NCBI GenBank assembly: GCA_017473665.1
Contig: JAFUKK010000038.1
Span: forward strand, 1-6,901
Direction of reading: 5' to 3'
Length of the DNA: 6,901 nt
DNA from: Lachnospiraceae bacterium
Lineage (GTDB): Bacteria > Bacillota > Clostridia > Lachnospirales > Lachnospiraceae
Shown here one piece after another: positions 1-6,901 of this stretch (its first letter is position 1; each line of letters opens with the position of its first letter). The notes under the pieces were generated by a model. That model did no database searches and was not told the DNA's origin. It worked only from the letters and a program-made list of their open reading frames with translations. Both the position numbers and the translations under genes were made by a program.

Positions 1-17
1 CGCAATAGTGTTTTAAA

Positions 18-35
18 GTTTTAGAGAACTAAAGC
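18..35 (+). other. Small hairpin upstream of the ilvN promoter
   Basis: Arms at 18-24 and 29-35 pair over 7 bp (one G-T wobble) around an AGAA loop, followed by a short T run at 37-40. It could be the weak terminator of a gene lying before the window. The stretch 16-30 also matches 11 of 15 positions of the CodY consensus AATTTTCWGAAAATT. In AT-rich DNA neither reading is secure. Confidence 0.25.
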
Positions 36-43
36 GTTTTGGG

Positions 44-72
44 TTGACAATCTGCTTTGAAATTGCTATATT
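44..72 (+). promoter_or_regulatory. Sigma-A promoter of ilvN-ilvC, extended -10
   Basis: A perfect -35 box TTGACA (44-49) is followed after exactly 17 bp by TATATT (67-72), one mismatch from TATAAT. TG at 64-65 gives an extended -10. Transcription should start near 79-81, leaving a leader of about 25 nt, too short for a T-box or peptide attenuator. The position rules out translation from the TTG at 57, which lies inside the promoter. Confidence 0.88.
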
Positions 73-91
73 ATAGTGAAATGGACATTAT

Positions 92-98
92 GGAAGGG
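92..98 (+). promoter_or_regulatory. Ribosome binding site that sets the ilvN start
   Basis: GGAAGGG lies 6 nt before the ATG at 105. The in-frame ATGs at 81 and 90 have no comparable site and are at or too close to the predicted transcription start. Confidence 0.75.
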
Positions 99-104
99 AT
101 AGAT

Positions 105-1717
<1,613 letters not shown>

Positions 1718-1730
1718 TCTGACGCAAGCA

Positions 1731-1749
1731 TTATCAATGTTTATGATAA
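1731..1749 (+). other. Inverted repeat before the ilvC terminator
   Basis: TTATCA (1731-1736) and TGATAA (1744-1749) form a perfect 6-bp stem with a 7-nt loop, directly before the terminator stem. A further 5-bp stem (AGTTG 1701-1705, CAACT 1711-1715) ends in the ilvC stop codon. These may stabilise the mRNA 3' end; no T run follows either. Confidence 0.3.
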
Positions 1750-1750
1750 C

Positions 1751-1785
1751 AGGAGAGCATTCTGAAAAGAGTGCTCTCTTTATTA
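1751..1785 (+). terminator. Rho-independent terminator after ilvC
   Basis: An 11-bp stem (GAGAGCATTCT at 1753-1763 with AGAGTGCTCTC at 1768-1778, one T-G wobble) closes a GAAA tetraloop and is followed by a T-rich tail TTTATTAT. It separates the ilvNC unit from leuCD. Confidence 0.9.
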
Positions 1786-1823
1786 TGTAACAGCGAAAAG
1801 TGACATTGTACTTGCACAAAATA

Positions 1824-1838
1824 TATTTTCTTAAAATA
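1824..1838 (+). promoter_or_regulatory. CodY-box-like palindrome upstream of leuC
   Basis: TATTTT and AAAATA arms flank a CTT spacer as a perfect inverted repeat. It matches 12 of 15 positions of the CodY consensus AATTTTCWGAAAATT (mismatches at 1, 9 and 15). CodY represses ilv-leu genes in many low-GC Firmicutes when branched-chain amino acids are plentiful. The site lies 28 bp before the -35 box. An overlapping 12-bp palindrome AAAATATATTTT (1818-1829) shows how AT-rich the spacer is, so chance cannot be excluded. Confidence 0.4.
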
Positions 1839-1866
1839 TGTCATAGAAGAGATTAAAAATACCTAT

Positions 1867-1894
1867 TTCAAAATGCTTATTTCTATGGTATGAT
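1867..1894 (+). promoter_or_regulatory. Promoter of leuC-leuD, extended -10
   Basis: TATGAT (1889-1894), one mismatch from consensus, is preceded by TG at 1886-1887 (extended -10). The -35 element is weak: TTCAAA (1867-1872, 4 of 6) at 16 bp spacing. Transcription should begin near 1901, giving a leader of about 35 nt, too short for a T-box. Confidence 0.7.
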
Positions 1895-1904
1895 AGCAAA
1901 AGAT

Positions 1905-1915
1905 GTAAATTTTAC
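1905..1915 (+). promoter_or_regulatory. Dyad at the leuC transcription start
   Basis: GTAAA and TTTAC are inverted around a single central T, a few bases after the predicted start site and just before the ribosome site AAAGG (1917-1921). The placement would suit a repressor operator, but no known motif is recognised and the arms are short. Confidence 0.25.
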
Positions 1916-1935
1916 GAAAGGTATGGTTATTAGTT

Positions 1936-3195
1936 ATGGGAATGACAATGACACAGAAGATTCTGGCAGCTGCAGCAGGTCTTGAAAAAGTTGAAGCAGG
2001 ACAGCTGATCGAAGCCAATCTGGACCTGGTACTGGGCAATGATATTACCAGCCCGGTAGCTATCAAGGAAATGGAAAAAATGAACGTGAACGGTGTATTT
2101 CACAAGGATAAAATTGCCCTGGTACCCGATCACTTTGTCCCTAACAAGGATATTAAATCCGCGGAGCATTGCAAATGTGTAAGAGAGTTTGCAAGACGTA
2201 ATGAGATTACCAATTATTTTGAAGTAGGAGAGATGGGTATCGAGCATGCACTGTTACCTGAGAAAGGTCTGACTGTTGCAGGTGATGTGATTATTGGTGC
2301 GGATTCTCATACCTGTACCTATGGTGCATTGGGTGCATTCTCCACTGGTGTGGGTAGTACCGATATGGCAGCCGGTATGGCCACCGGCAAAGCATGGTTC
2401 AAAGTACCTTCCGCCATTAAGTTTAATCTGGTAGGAAAGCCTTCTAAGTGGATCAGTGGTAAGGATGTGATTCTACATATTATCGGTATGATTGGTGTAG
2501 ACGGTGCATTATATAAGTCCATGGAATTTGTAGGTGAAGGTGTGGCAAATCTGACGATGGATGACCGTTTTACCATTGCAAATATGGCTATTGAGGCCGG
2601 CGGCAAGAACGGTATTTTCCCTGTAGATGATTTAGCTATCGCTTATATGAAGGAGCATTCCAACAGAGAATTCAAGATTTTTGAAGCAGACGCAGACGCA
2701 GTTTATGACGAAGAGTACACCATTGACTTAAGTACCTTAAAGTCCACTGTGGCATTCCCTCACTTGCCTGAAAACACCCATACCATTGATGCAATCGATG
2801 AGATTGCTATTGACCAGGTAGTAATCGGTTCTTGTACCAACGGGCGTATTGATGACCTGCGCTGTGCAGCTGAGATTCTGAAGGGCAGACATGTGGCAAA
2901 GGGTATGCGTTGTATCATTATTCCTGCTACCCAGGCTATTTATATGCAGGCTATGGAAGAAGGTTTATTAAAAATCTTCATTGAATCCGGTGCAGTAGTA
3001 AGTACTCCCACCTGTGGTCCCTGCTTAGGCGGTTACATGGGTATTTTGGCAGAAGGTGAGAGATGTGTATCTACCACCAACCGTAACTTTGTAGGCAGAA
3101 TGGGGCATATTACCAGTGAAATCTATCTGGCAAGCCCTGCCGTAGCAGCCGCTTCCGCAATCACCGGTAAGATTTCCGGCCCTAATGACTTATAG
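1936..3195 (+). CDS. leuC: 3-isopropylmalate dehydratase large subunit LeuC
   Basis: Large subunit of isopropylmalate isomerase, which interconverts 2- and 3-isopropylmalate in leucine synthesis, with LeuD in the cytoplasm. The 419-residue length is that of the short clostridial/archaeal-type subfamily, not the roughly 470-residue E. coli type. The aconitase fold is marked by [20 protein letters not shown] (121-140) and GSCTNGR (298-304). Cys300, Cys360 and Cys363 (TCGPCLGG) should bind the [4Fe-4S] cluster, so the enzyme is expected to be oxygen-sensitive. The N-terminus [10 protein letters not shown] is the common family start and favours ATG 1936. However, the ribosome site AAAGG at 1917-1921 is 14 nt away, longer than normal, and ATGs at 1942 and 1948 are alternatives. 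Related dehydratases (homoaconitase, citramalate isomerase) share the fold, but the pairing with leuD and the nearby ilv genes favour the leucine pathway. Confidence 0.95.
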   Translation: MGMTMTQKILAAAAGLEKVEAGQLIEANLDLVLGNDITSPVAIKEMEKMNVNGVFHKDKIALVPDHFVPNKDIKSAEHCKCVREFARRNEITNYFEVGEMGIEHALLPEKGLTVAGDVIIGADSHTCTYGALGAFSTGVGSTDMAAGMATGKAWFKVPSAIKFNLVGKPSKWISGKDVILHIIGMIGVDGALYKSMEFVGEGVANLTMDDRFTIANMAIEAGGKNGIFPVDDLAIAYMKEHSNREFKIFEADADAVYDEEYTIDLSTLKSTVAFPHLPENTHTIDAIDEIAIDQVVIGSCTNGRIDDLRCAAEILKGRHVAKGMRCIIIPATQAIYMQAMEEGLLKIFIESGAVVSTPTCGPCLGGYMGILAEGERCVSTTNRNFVGRMGHITSEIYLASPAVAAASAITGKISGPNDL

Positions 3196-3213
3196 AAAGG
3201 TGGAACGCAAACA

Positions 3214-3702
3214 ATGAATAATGCAAAAGGTATTGTTTTTAAATATGGTGATAATGTAGATACTGATGTTATTATCCCCGCAAGATATTTGAATTCTTCT
3301 GATCCTGCAGAACTGGCAACCCACTGCATGGAGGATATTGATACAGAATTTGTCAAAAAAGTAAATAAGGGCGACATTATTGTAGCAACCAAGAATTTTG
3401 GCTGTGGTTCTTCCAGAGAACATGCTCCCATTGCCATCAAGGCTGCCGGTGTTAGTTGTGTCATTGCTGAGACCTTTGCCCGTATCTTTTACCGTAATGC
3501 CATCAATATCGGTCTTCCTATCATAGAATGTCCCGAGGCTGCTAAAGCCATTGAAGCCGGTGATACAGTAGAAGTAGACTTTAATACCGGTATTATTACT
3601 GATATTACCAAAGGACAATCCTTCCAGGGGCAGGCTTTCCCGGAATTCATGCAGAAAATTATTGCATCTGAAGGATTAATCAATTATATTAATAATAAAT
3701 AA
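3214..3702 (+). CDS. leuD: 3-isopropylmalate dehydratase small subunit LeuD
   Basis: Small (swivelling-domain) subunit that completes the isopropylmalate isomerase active site with LeuC. The protein has 162 residues, the usual size of the short LeuD subfamily. Family marks are [16 protein letters not shown] (11-26), the active-site stretch [12 protein letters not shown] (61-72), and [20 protein letters not shown] (85-104). The loop after YLNSSDPAE (25-33) lies in the region that helps select substrate in this family. The gene starts 18 nt after the leuC stop with ribosome site AGGTGG (3198-3203) at 10-nt spacing, so the two are surely cotranscribed and made in parallel. An intrinsic terminator follows directly. 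Homoaconitase small subunits look similar; the context supports the leucine role. Confidence 0.95.
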   Translation: MNNAKGIVFKYGDNVDTDVIIPARYLNSSDPAELATHCMEDIDTEFVKKVNKGDIIVATKNFGCGSSREHAPIAIKAAGVSCVIAETFARIFYRNAINIGLPIIECPEAAKAIEAGDTVEVDFNTGIITDITKGQSFQGQAFPEFMQKIIASEGLINYINNK

Positions 3703-3707
3703 ATCAG

Positions 3708-3738
3708 AGTCTCCGTCTATTTTTAGGCGGAGATTTCT
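3708..3738 (+). terminator. Rho-independent terminator after leuD
   Basis: TCTCCGTCTA (3710-3719) pairs with TAGGCGGAGA (3724-3733) in a 10-bp stem with one wobble pair and a TTTT loop, followed by TTTCT. It begins 6 nt after the leuD stop. The tail is short, so some readthrough into the MATE gene is possible. Confidence 0.85.
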
Positions 3739-3769
3739 ATTGCATATGGAATCAGAAAGAAGTGTTAAT

Positions 3770-5134
3770 ATGAATGCGGTAGTAAAAGAAAAGAAATATG
3801 AAATTGATATGTGCCATGGACCTTTATTAGGAAAGATTCTGGTATTTTATTTTCCGTTAATGTTATCCGGCGTGTTACAATTAATGTTTAATGCAGCCGA
3901 TATCATTGTGGTAGGACAGTTTGCAGGAAATGAAGCTCTGGCTGCCGTGGGTTCTACCAGTTCCCTGATTAATCTGATTGTAAATCTGTTTATCGGTTTA
4001 TCTGTAGGTACCAATGTACTGGTAGCCCGTTATTATGGTGCAGGACAACAAAAAGAATTATCTGAAACCGTACATACAGCGATTCTGACCAGTATTATAT
4101 GTGGATTGATTTTAGTTGGATTAGGTATATGTATTGCCAGACCGGCTCTGATTTTGATGGGTACTCCCGATGATGTAATTGATGGCTCTGCACTATATAT
4201 GTGTATTTATTTTACCGGCATGCCTATGATGATGCTTTACAATTTTGGCAGTGCTATTCTGCGGGCTGTGGGAGATACCAAAAGACCTCTTTATTACTTG
4301 TTAGTGGCCGGTGTAATCAATGTTGTCTTGAATCTGATTTTCGTCATTTGTTTCCACATGGGAGTAGCAGGAGTAGCACTTGCTACGGTAATTTCACAGG
4401 TAGTATCTGCACTTTTAGTGGTTAGATGTCTGATAAAATGCCAAAGCAGTTATCAGCTTATCTTGAAAGAATTACGCATTTCCAAGGATAAATTAATTAA
4501 AATGTTACAAATCGGCATGCCCGCCGGATTACAGGGAGCACTGTTTTCTATTTCGAATGTATTGATTCAGTCCTCCATTAATTCCTTTGGTTCCATTGCC
4601 ATGGCCGGCAATACGGCAGCCTGCAATATAGAAGGCTTTGTATATACCGCTATGAACGCGTTCCACCAATCAGCCATCAGCTTTACCGGCCAAAATTATG
4701 GTGCCAAAGAATATAAGCGCATTGGTAAAATTTGTTTCATATGTCAGGTGGCGGTGTGTATTGTGGGTGGAGTATTTGGAACCCTTTCCTATGTGTGTTC
4801 CGGCACTCTGTTACAATTATATTCAACAGATCCTGAAGTAATTGCTTATGGTATATTACGTTTAAGCATTATCGGGCCCACCTATTTTTTATGTGGTTCC
4901 ATGGATACCATCGTAGGCTCTATGAGAGGCATGGGCTATTCCCTAATGCCCACATTAGTATCTCTAACCGGAGCATGCTTATTCCGTATACTATGGATAA
5001 GCACTATTTTCCAGTGGAACAGAACCCTGGAATGCCTATATCTATCTTATCCTATCAGCTGGTTTTTAACTACTGCTGTGCACTTTATCTGCTTTTTTAT
5101 TGTTTACAGGAAAATACTGCGAAAGCACACTTGA
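3770..5134 (+). CDS. MATE-family multidrug/cation efflux transporter
   Basis: Inner-membrane exporter of the multidrug and toxic compound extrusion family, driven by a Na+ or H+ gradient; the substrate cannot be told from sequence. With the start at 3770 the protein has 454 residues, the family norm. About 12 hydrophobic segments fall into two halves, as expected for two MatE domains. Matching landmarks occur in each half: ARYYGAGQQKEL (86-97) with GQNYGAKEYKRI (307-318), and ILRAVGDTKRPLYY (163-176) with GSMRGMGYSLMP (383-394). The N-terminal KKYEIDMCHGPLLGKIL is typical of Firmicutes members. The start is uncertain: ATG 3746 and TTG 3740 are in frame, and the site before 3770 is weak (AGAAG at 3758-3762). 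A strong terminator precedes it and no good promoter is seen, so expression may depend on readthrough. Nothing links it clearly to leucine synthesis or to ruvAB. Confidence 0.92.
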   Translation: MNAVVKEKKYEIDMCHGPLLGKILVFYFPLMLSGVLQLMFNAADIIVVGQFAGNEALAAVGSTSSLINLIVNLFIGLSVGTNVLVARYYGAGQQKELSETVHTAILTSIICGLILVGLGICIARPALILMGTPDDVIDGSALYMCIYFTGMPMMMLYNFGSAILRAVGDTKRPLYYLLVAGVINVVLNLIFVICFHMGVAGVALATVISQVVSALLVVRCLIKCQSSYQLILKELRISKDKLIKMLQIGMPAGLQGALFSISNVLIQSSINSFGSIAMAGNTAACNIEGFVYTAMNAFHQSAISFTGQNYGAKEYKRIGKICFICQVAVCIVGGVFGTLSYVCSGTLLQLYSTDPEVIAYGILRLSIIGPTYFLCGSMDTIVGSMRGMGYSLMPTLVSLTGACLFRILWISTIFQWNRTLECLYLSYPISWFLTTAVHFICFFIVYRKILRKHT

Positions 5135-5159
5135 AACATATGTTCGAATGTGTTAAGAT
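5131..5159 (+). promoter_or_regulatory. ruvAB promoter, extended -10
   Basis: TTGAAA (5131-5136, 5 of 6) and TAAGAT (5154-5159, 4 of 6) are exactly 17 bp apart, and TG at 5151-5152 makes an extended -10. Transcription should begin near 5166. The -35 box overlaps the MATE stop codon, so ruvAB has its own promoter independent of the transporter gene. Confidence 0.75.
5133..5146 (-). promoter_or_regulatory. LexA (SOS) operator of ruvAB
   Basis: Read on the - strand this is CGAACATATGTTTC, which fits every position of the Bacillus subtilis LexA/DinR consensus CGAACRNRYGTTYC. Its core AACATATGTT is a 10-bp palindrome. It overlaps the -35 box and the spacer of the ruvAB promoter, where bound LexA would block RNA polymerase. 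This implies induction of ruvAB by DNA damage, as known for ruvAB in many bacteria. Confidence 0.85.
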
Positions 5160-5187
5160 AACTACAAATGAATTGTAGGAGAACATT

Positions 5188-5796
5188 ATGTTTGCATATA
5201 TCAATGGTATTTTAGAAGATTATGATTTAGAGAATGCAGTAATTGATGTACAGGGCGTAGGATTTAATGTGAAAATCAGCACTGATACAGCTTCCCGATT
5301 GCCTGGAATAGGAGAAATGGTAAAGCTTTATACCTATACTCTGGTACGTGAAGATGCTTTTCAGTTGTATGGTTTTTTATCACGGAATGATTTGCAGATA
5401 TTTAAGCAGTGCATTACAGTAAATGGTATAGGTCCCAAAGGCGCTTTAGCGATTCTGTCTACTTTGGATGCTGATTCCCTGCGTTTTGCAATTATGTCCG
5501 GAGATGCAAAGGCAATTGCCAAGGCTCCCGGCATCGGTGCCCGTACAGCAGAGCGTCTGATTCTGGATTTAAAAGACAAAATCACCATTGACGACACTCT
5601 GATTAATAAAGAAATCAATCAGTATGCAACCGCTAATATGAGAGCTGATTCAGCAGAAAAGCAGGAAGCTGTTGCTGCCTTGGTTTCTCTTGGCTATGGG
5701 CAAAGCGAAGCTATGAAGGCAGTCAATTCCATTGAAAACATTGAGGACATGGATTCCGGTGCCATTTTAAAAGCCGCATTAAAGCACATATTTTAA
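5188..5796 (+). CDS. ruvA: Holliday junction branch migration protein RuvA
   Basis: Binds four-way DNA junctions as a tetramer and loads the RuvB motor for branch migration during recombinational repair. The protein has 202 residues, the usual length. Domain I (1-62) is an OB fold starting MFAYINGILEDY; Glu55 and Asp56 match the acidic pin of E. coli RuvA that separates strands at the crossover. Domain II holds two helix-hairpin-helix motifs, VNGIGPKGALAILS (78-91) and KAPGIGARTAERLILDL (112-128). Domain III (about 155-202), which contacts RuvB, follows a flexible linker. The start has a strong ribosome site, AGGAG (5177-5181), at 6-nt spacing. It is the first gene of a unit with ruvB and lies behind a promoter with an SOS box. 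No ruvC is present; Firmicutes generally use RecU as the resolvase. Confidence 0.97.
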   Translation: MFAYINGILEDYDLENAVIDVQGVGFNVKISTDTASRLPGIGEMVKLYTYTLVREDAFQLYGFLSRNDLQIFKQCITVNGIGPKGALAILSTLDADSLRFAIMSGDAKAIAKAPGIGARTAERLILDLKDKITIDDTLINKEINQYATANMRADSAEKQEAVAALVSLGYGQSEAMKAVNSIENIEDMDSGAILKAALKHIF

Positions 5797-5823
5797 ATTT
5801 GTATGTCAGAAGGATGATTTTAC

Positions 5824-6813
5824 ATGGCAAAACGTATGATAGAAACCAATTTAACTGAAGAAGATATTAGTATTGAAGGCAGCCTGCGTCCCCAAAGACT
5901 GGATGACTACATCGGACAGTCCAAAGTAAAGGAAGCCATGAAAGTCTATATTGAAGCAGCCAAGCAGCGCCATGACTCTCTGGATCATGTACTATTTTAC
6001 GGACCACCCGGTCTGGGCAAGACTACCCTGGCAGGAATCATCGCAAATGAAATGGGAGTTCATTTAAAAGTAACCAGCGGACCAGCCATCGAAAAACCCG
6101 GAGAAATGGCAGCCATTTTGAACAATCTGGAGGAGGGCGATTTGCTCTTTGTGGACGAGATTCATCGCTTGAACCGCCAGGTAGAAGAGGTATTATACCC
6201 GGCCATGGAGGATTACTGTATTGATATTATGATTGGCAAAGGCTCCTCCGCCCGCAGTGTAAGACTGGATTTACCCCGTTTTACCCTAGTAGGCGCCACC
6301 ACAAGAGCCGGTCTTTTGACAGCTCCATTACGTGACCGTTTTGGAATGATTCATCATCTGGAATTCTATACCGTTCAGGAATTACAGCAGATTATCATGC
6401 ATTCTGCCCGGATTCTGAATGTGGAGCTAGAGCCGTCAGGCGCATTGGAGATGGCTAAGCGTAGTCGTGGTACCCCCAGACTGGCTAACCGTATTCTGAA
6501 ACGTGTAAGAGATTTTGCGCAGGTAAAATATGATGGCGTGATTACCCGTGAAGTGGCTTCCGCCGCTTTAGATTTAATGGAAGTAGATAAACTGGGCTTA
6601 GATCACATCGATAGAAATATTTTGGAGACCATGATTTCCAAATTTGCCGGCGGTCCTGTGGGATTGGAGACATTAGCTGCCGCCATAGGAGAGGATGCAG
6701 GTACTATAGAGGACGTATATGAGCCTTATTTGATAAAAAATGGATTTATCAACCGTACCCCCAGAGGACGTGTGGTATCACAACTGGCATATCAGCATTT
6801 AGGTTTATCATAA
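5824..6813 (+). CDS. ruvB: Holliday junction branch migration ATPase RuvB
   Basis: AAA+ hexameric motor that pulls DNA through the RuvA-bound junction using ATP. The protein has 329 residues, near the usual 330-350. Visible elements are Walker A GPPGLGKT (60-67), Walker B LLFVDEIH (107-114), sensor 1 in VGATTRAG (156-163), the arginine finger Arg170 in APLRDRFG, and sensor 2 Arg219 in [12 protein letters not shown]-terminal winged-helix domain (about 257-329) ends with the conserved FINRTPRGR. All key residues are intact. It starts 27 nt after ruvA with ribosome site AGAAGGA (5808-5814) 9 nt before the ATG, and should share the SOS-controlled transcript. The next gene starts only 18 nt downstream with no terminator between. 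Confidence 0.98.
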   Translation: MAKRMIETNLTEEDISIEGSLRPQRLDDYIGQSKVKEAMKVYIEAAKQRHDSLDHVLFYGPPGLGKTTLAGIIANEMGVHLKVTSGPAIEKPGEMAAILNNLEEGDLLFVDEIHRLNRQVEEVLYPAMEDYCIDIMIGKGSSARSVRLDLPRFTLVGATTRAGLLTAPLRDRFGMIHHLEFYTVQELQQIIMHSARILNVELEPSGALEMAKRSRGTPRLANRILKRVRDFAQVKYDGVITREVASAALDLMEVDKLGLDHIDRNILETMISKFAGGPVGLETLAAAIGEDAGTIEDVYEPYLIKNGFINRTPRGRVVSQLAYQHLGLS

Positions 6814-6831
6814 TAGGATTGGGAGAGAATT

Positions 6832-6901
6832 ATGGATACATCTATTCATATGAGCAGACTATTGAAAAGAGGAATTCTAATAGGAATCAGTGGAGTATTA
6901 A
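6832..6901 (+). CDS. Start of a membrane-anchored or exported protein (partial)
   Basis: Only 23 codons are in the window. They read MDTSIHMSRLLKRGILIGIS and then GVL: a short polar start, basic residues (Arg9, Lys12, Arg13) and then a hydrophobic run from residue 14 on. This looks like a signal peptide or an N-terminal membrane anchor. The ribosome site GGGAG (6821-6825) lies 6 nt before the ATG, and the gene starts 18 nt after ruvB, so it is probably part of the ruvAB transcript. The family cannot be named from this much sequence. Confidence 0.7.
   Translation, partial: MDTSIHMSRLLKRGILIGISGVL

Noticed and set aside
57..104. N-terminal extension of ilvN from TTG 57
   Set aside because: The codon overlaps the spacer of the promoter, has no ribosome site, and the added residues are absent from the IlvN family.
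1..104. T-box riboswitch or leader-peptide attenuator before ilvN
   Set aside because: The predicted leader is about 25 nt, with no specifier stem, T-box sequence or terminator/antiterminator pair. The same holds for leuC.
1966..1980. LeuC reads ILAAAAG where many homologues have ILAAHAG
   Set aside because: The position also varies in archaeal-type LeuC and is not one of the cluster ligands, so loss of function is not implied.
3662..3690. TTGCAT and TATATT with 17-bp spacing inside the leuD 3' end
   Set aside because: The -35 is only 3 of 6, and transcription from it would run straight into the leuD terminator, so it is a poor candidate for the MATE promoter.
4891..5178. Plus-strand 95-codon frame overlapping the MATE 3' end and the ruvA leader
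   Set aside because: Most of it is an off-frame reading of the transporter's conserved C-terminal half, and no ribosome site precedes it.

Overview
The window looks like chromosomal DNA of a low-to-moderate GC Firmicute, most likely a Lachnospiraceae-type gut clostridium (Clostridium cluster XIVa). This rests on the protein sequences (class I IlvC, the short clostridial/archaeal-type LeuC and LeuD, a Firmicutes-style MATE exporter, ruvAB without ruvC), on strong AGGAGG-like ribosome sites, and on an SOS box of the Bacillus/Clostridium type. All genes lie on the + strand. No RNA gene, mobile element, CRISPR array or phage remnant is visible. It reads as an ordinary core-genome region, not a new system; the points of interest are regulatory sites and one cofactor-loop substitution.

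Layout. (1) Positions 1-1785: a strong extended -10 promoter drives ilvN (acetolactate synthase regulatory subunit) and then ilvC (ketol-acid reductoisomerase), ending at an intrinsic terminator. (2) Positions 1786-3738: an AT-rich spacer with two palindromes and a second extended -10 promoter, then leuC and leuD (both subunits of isopropylmalate isomerase), ending at another terminator. (3) Positions 3770-5134: a MATE-family efflux transporter with no clear promoter of its own. (4) Positions 5131-6901: a promoter overlapped by a LexA/SOS box with an exact match to the Bacillus consensus, then ruvA, ruvB and the first 23 codons of a membrane-anchored or secreted protein cut off by the window edge.

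How the genes work together. IlvN sets the feedback sensitivity of acetolactate synthase. IlvC carries out the next step towards valine, isoleucine and the leucine precursor. LeuCD carries out the second committed step of leucine synthesis. The catalytic partner ilvB and the genes ilvD, leuA and leuB are not in the window, so the pathway is dispersed. RuvA and RuvB form the Holliday-junction branch-migration motor and appear to be DNA-damage inducible. The MATE gene has no evident functional link to either side.

Translation starts were moved downstream of the longest open frames for ilvN (105), ilvC (698) and the MATE gene (3770), based on promoter position, ribosome sites and usual family N-termini.
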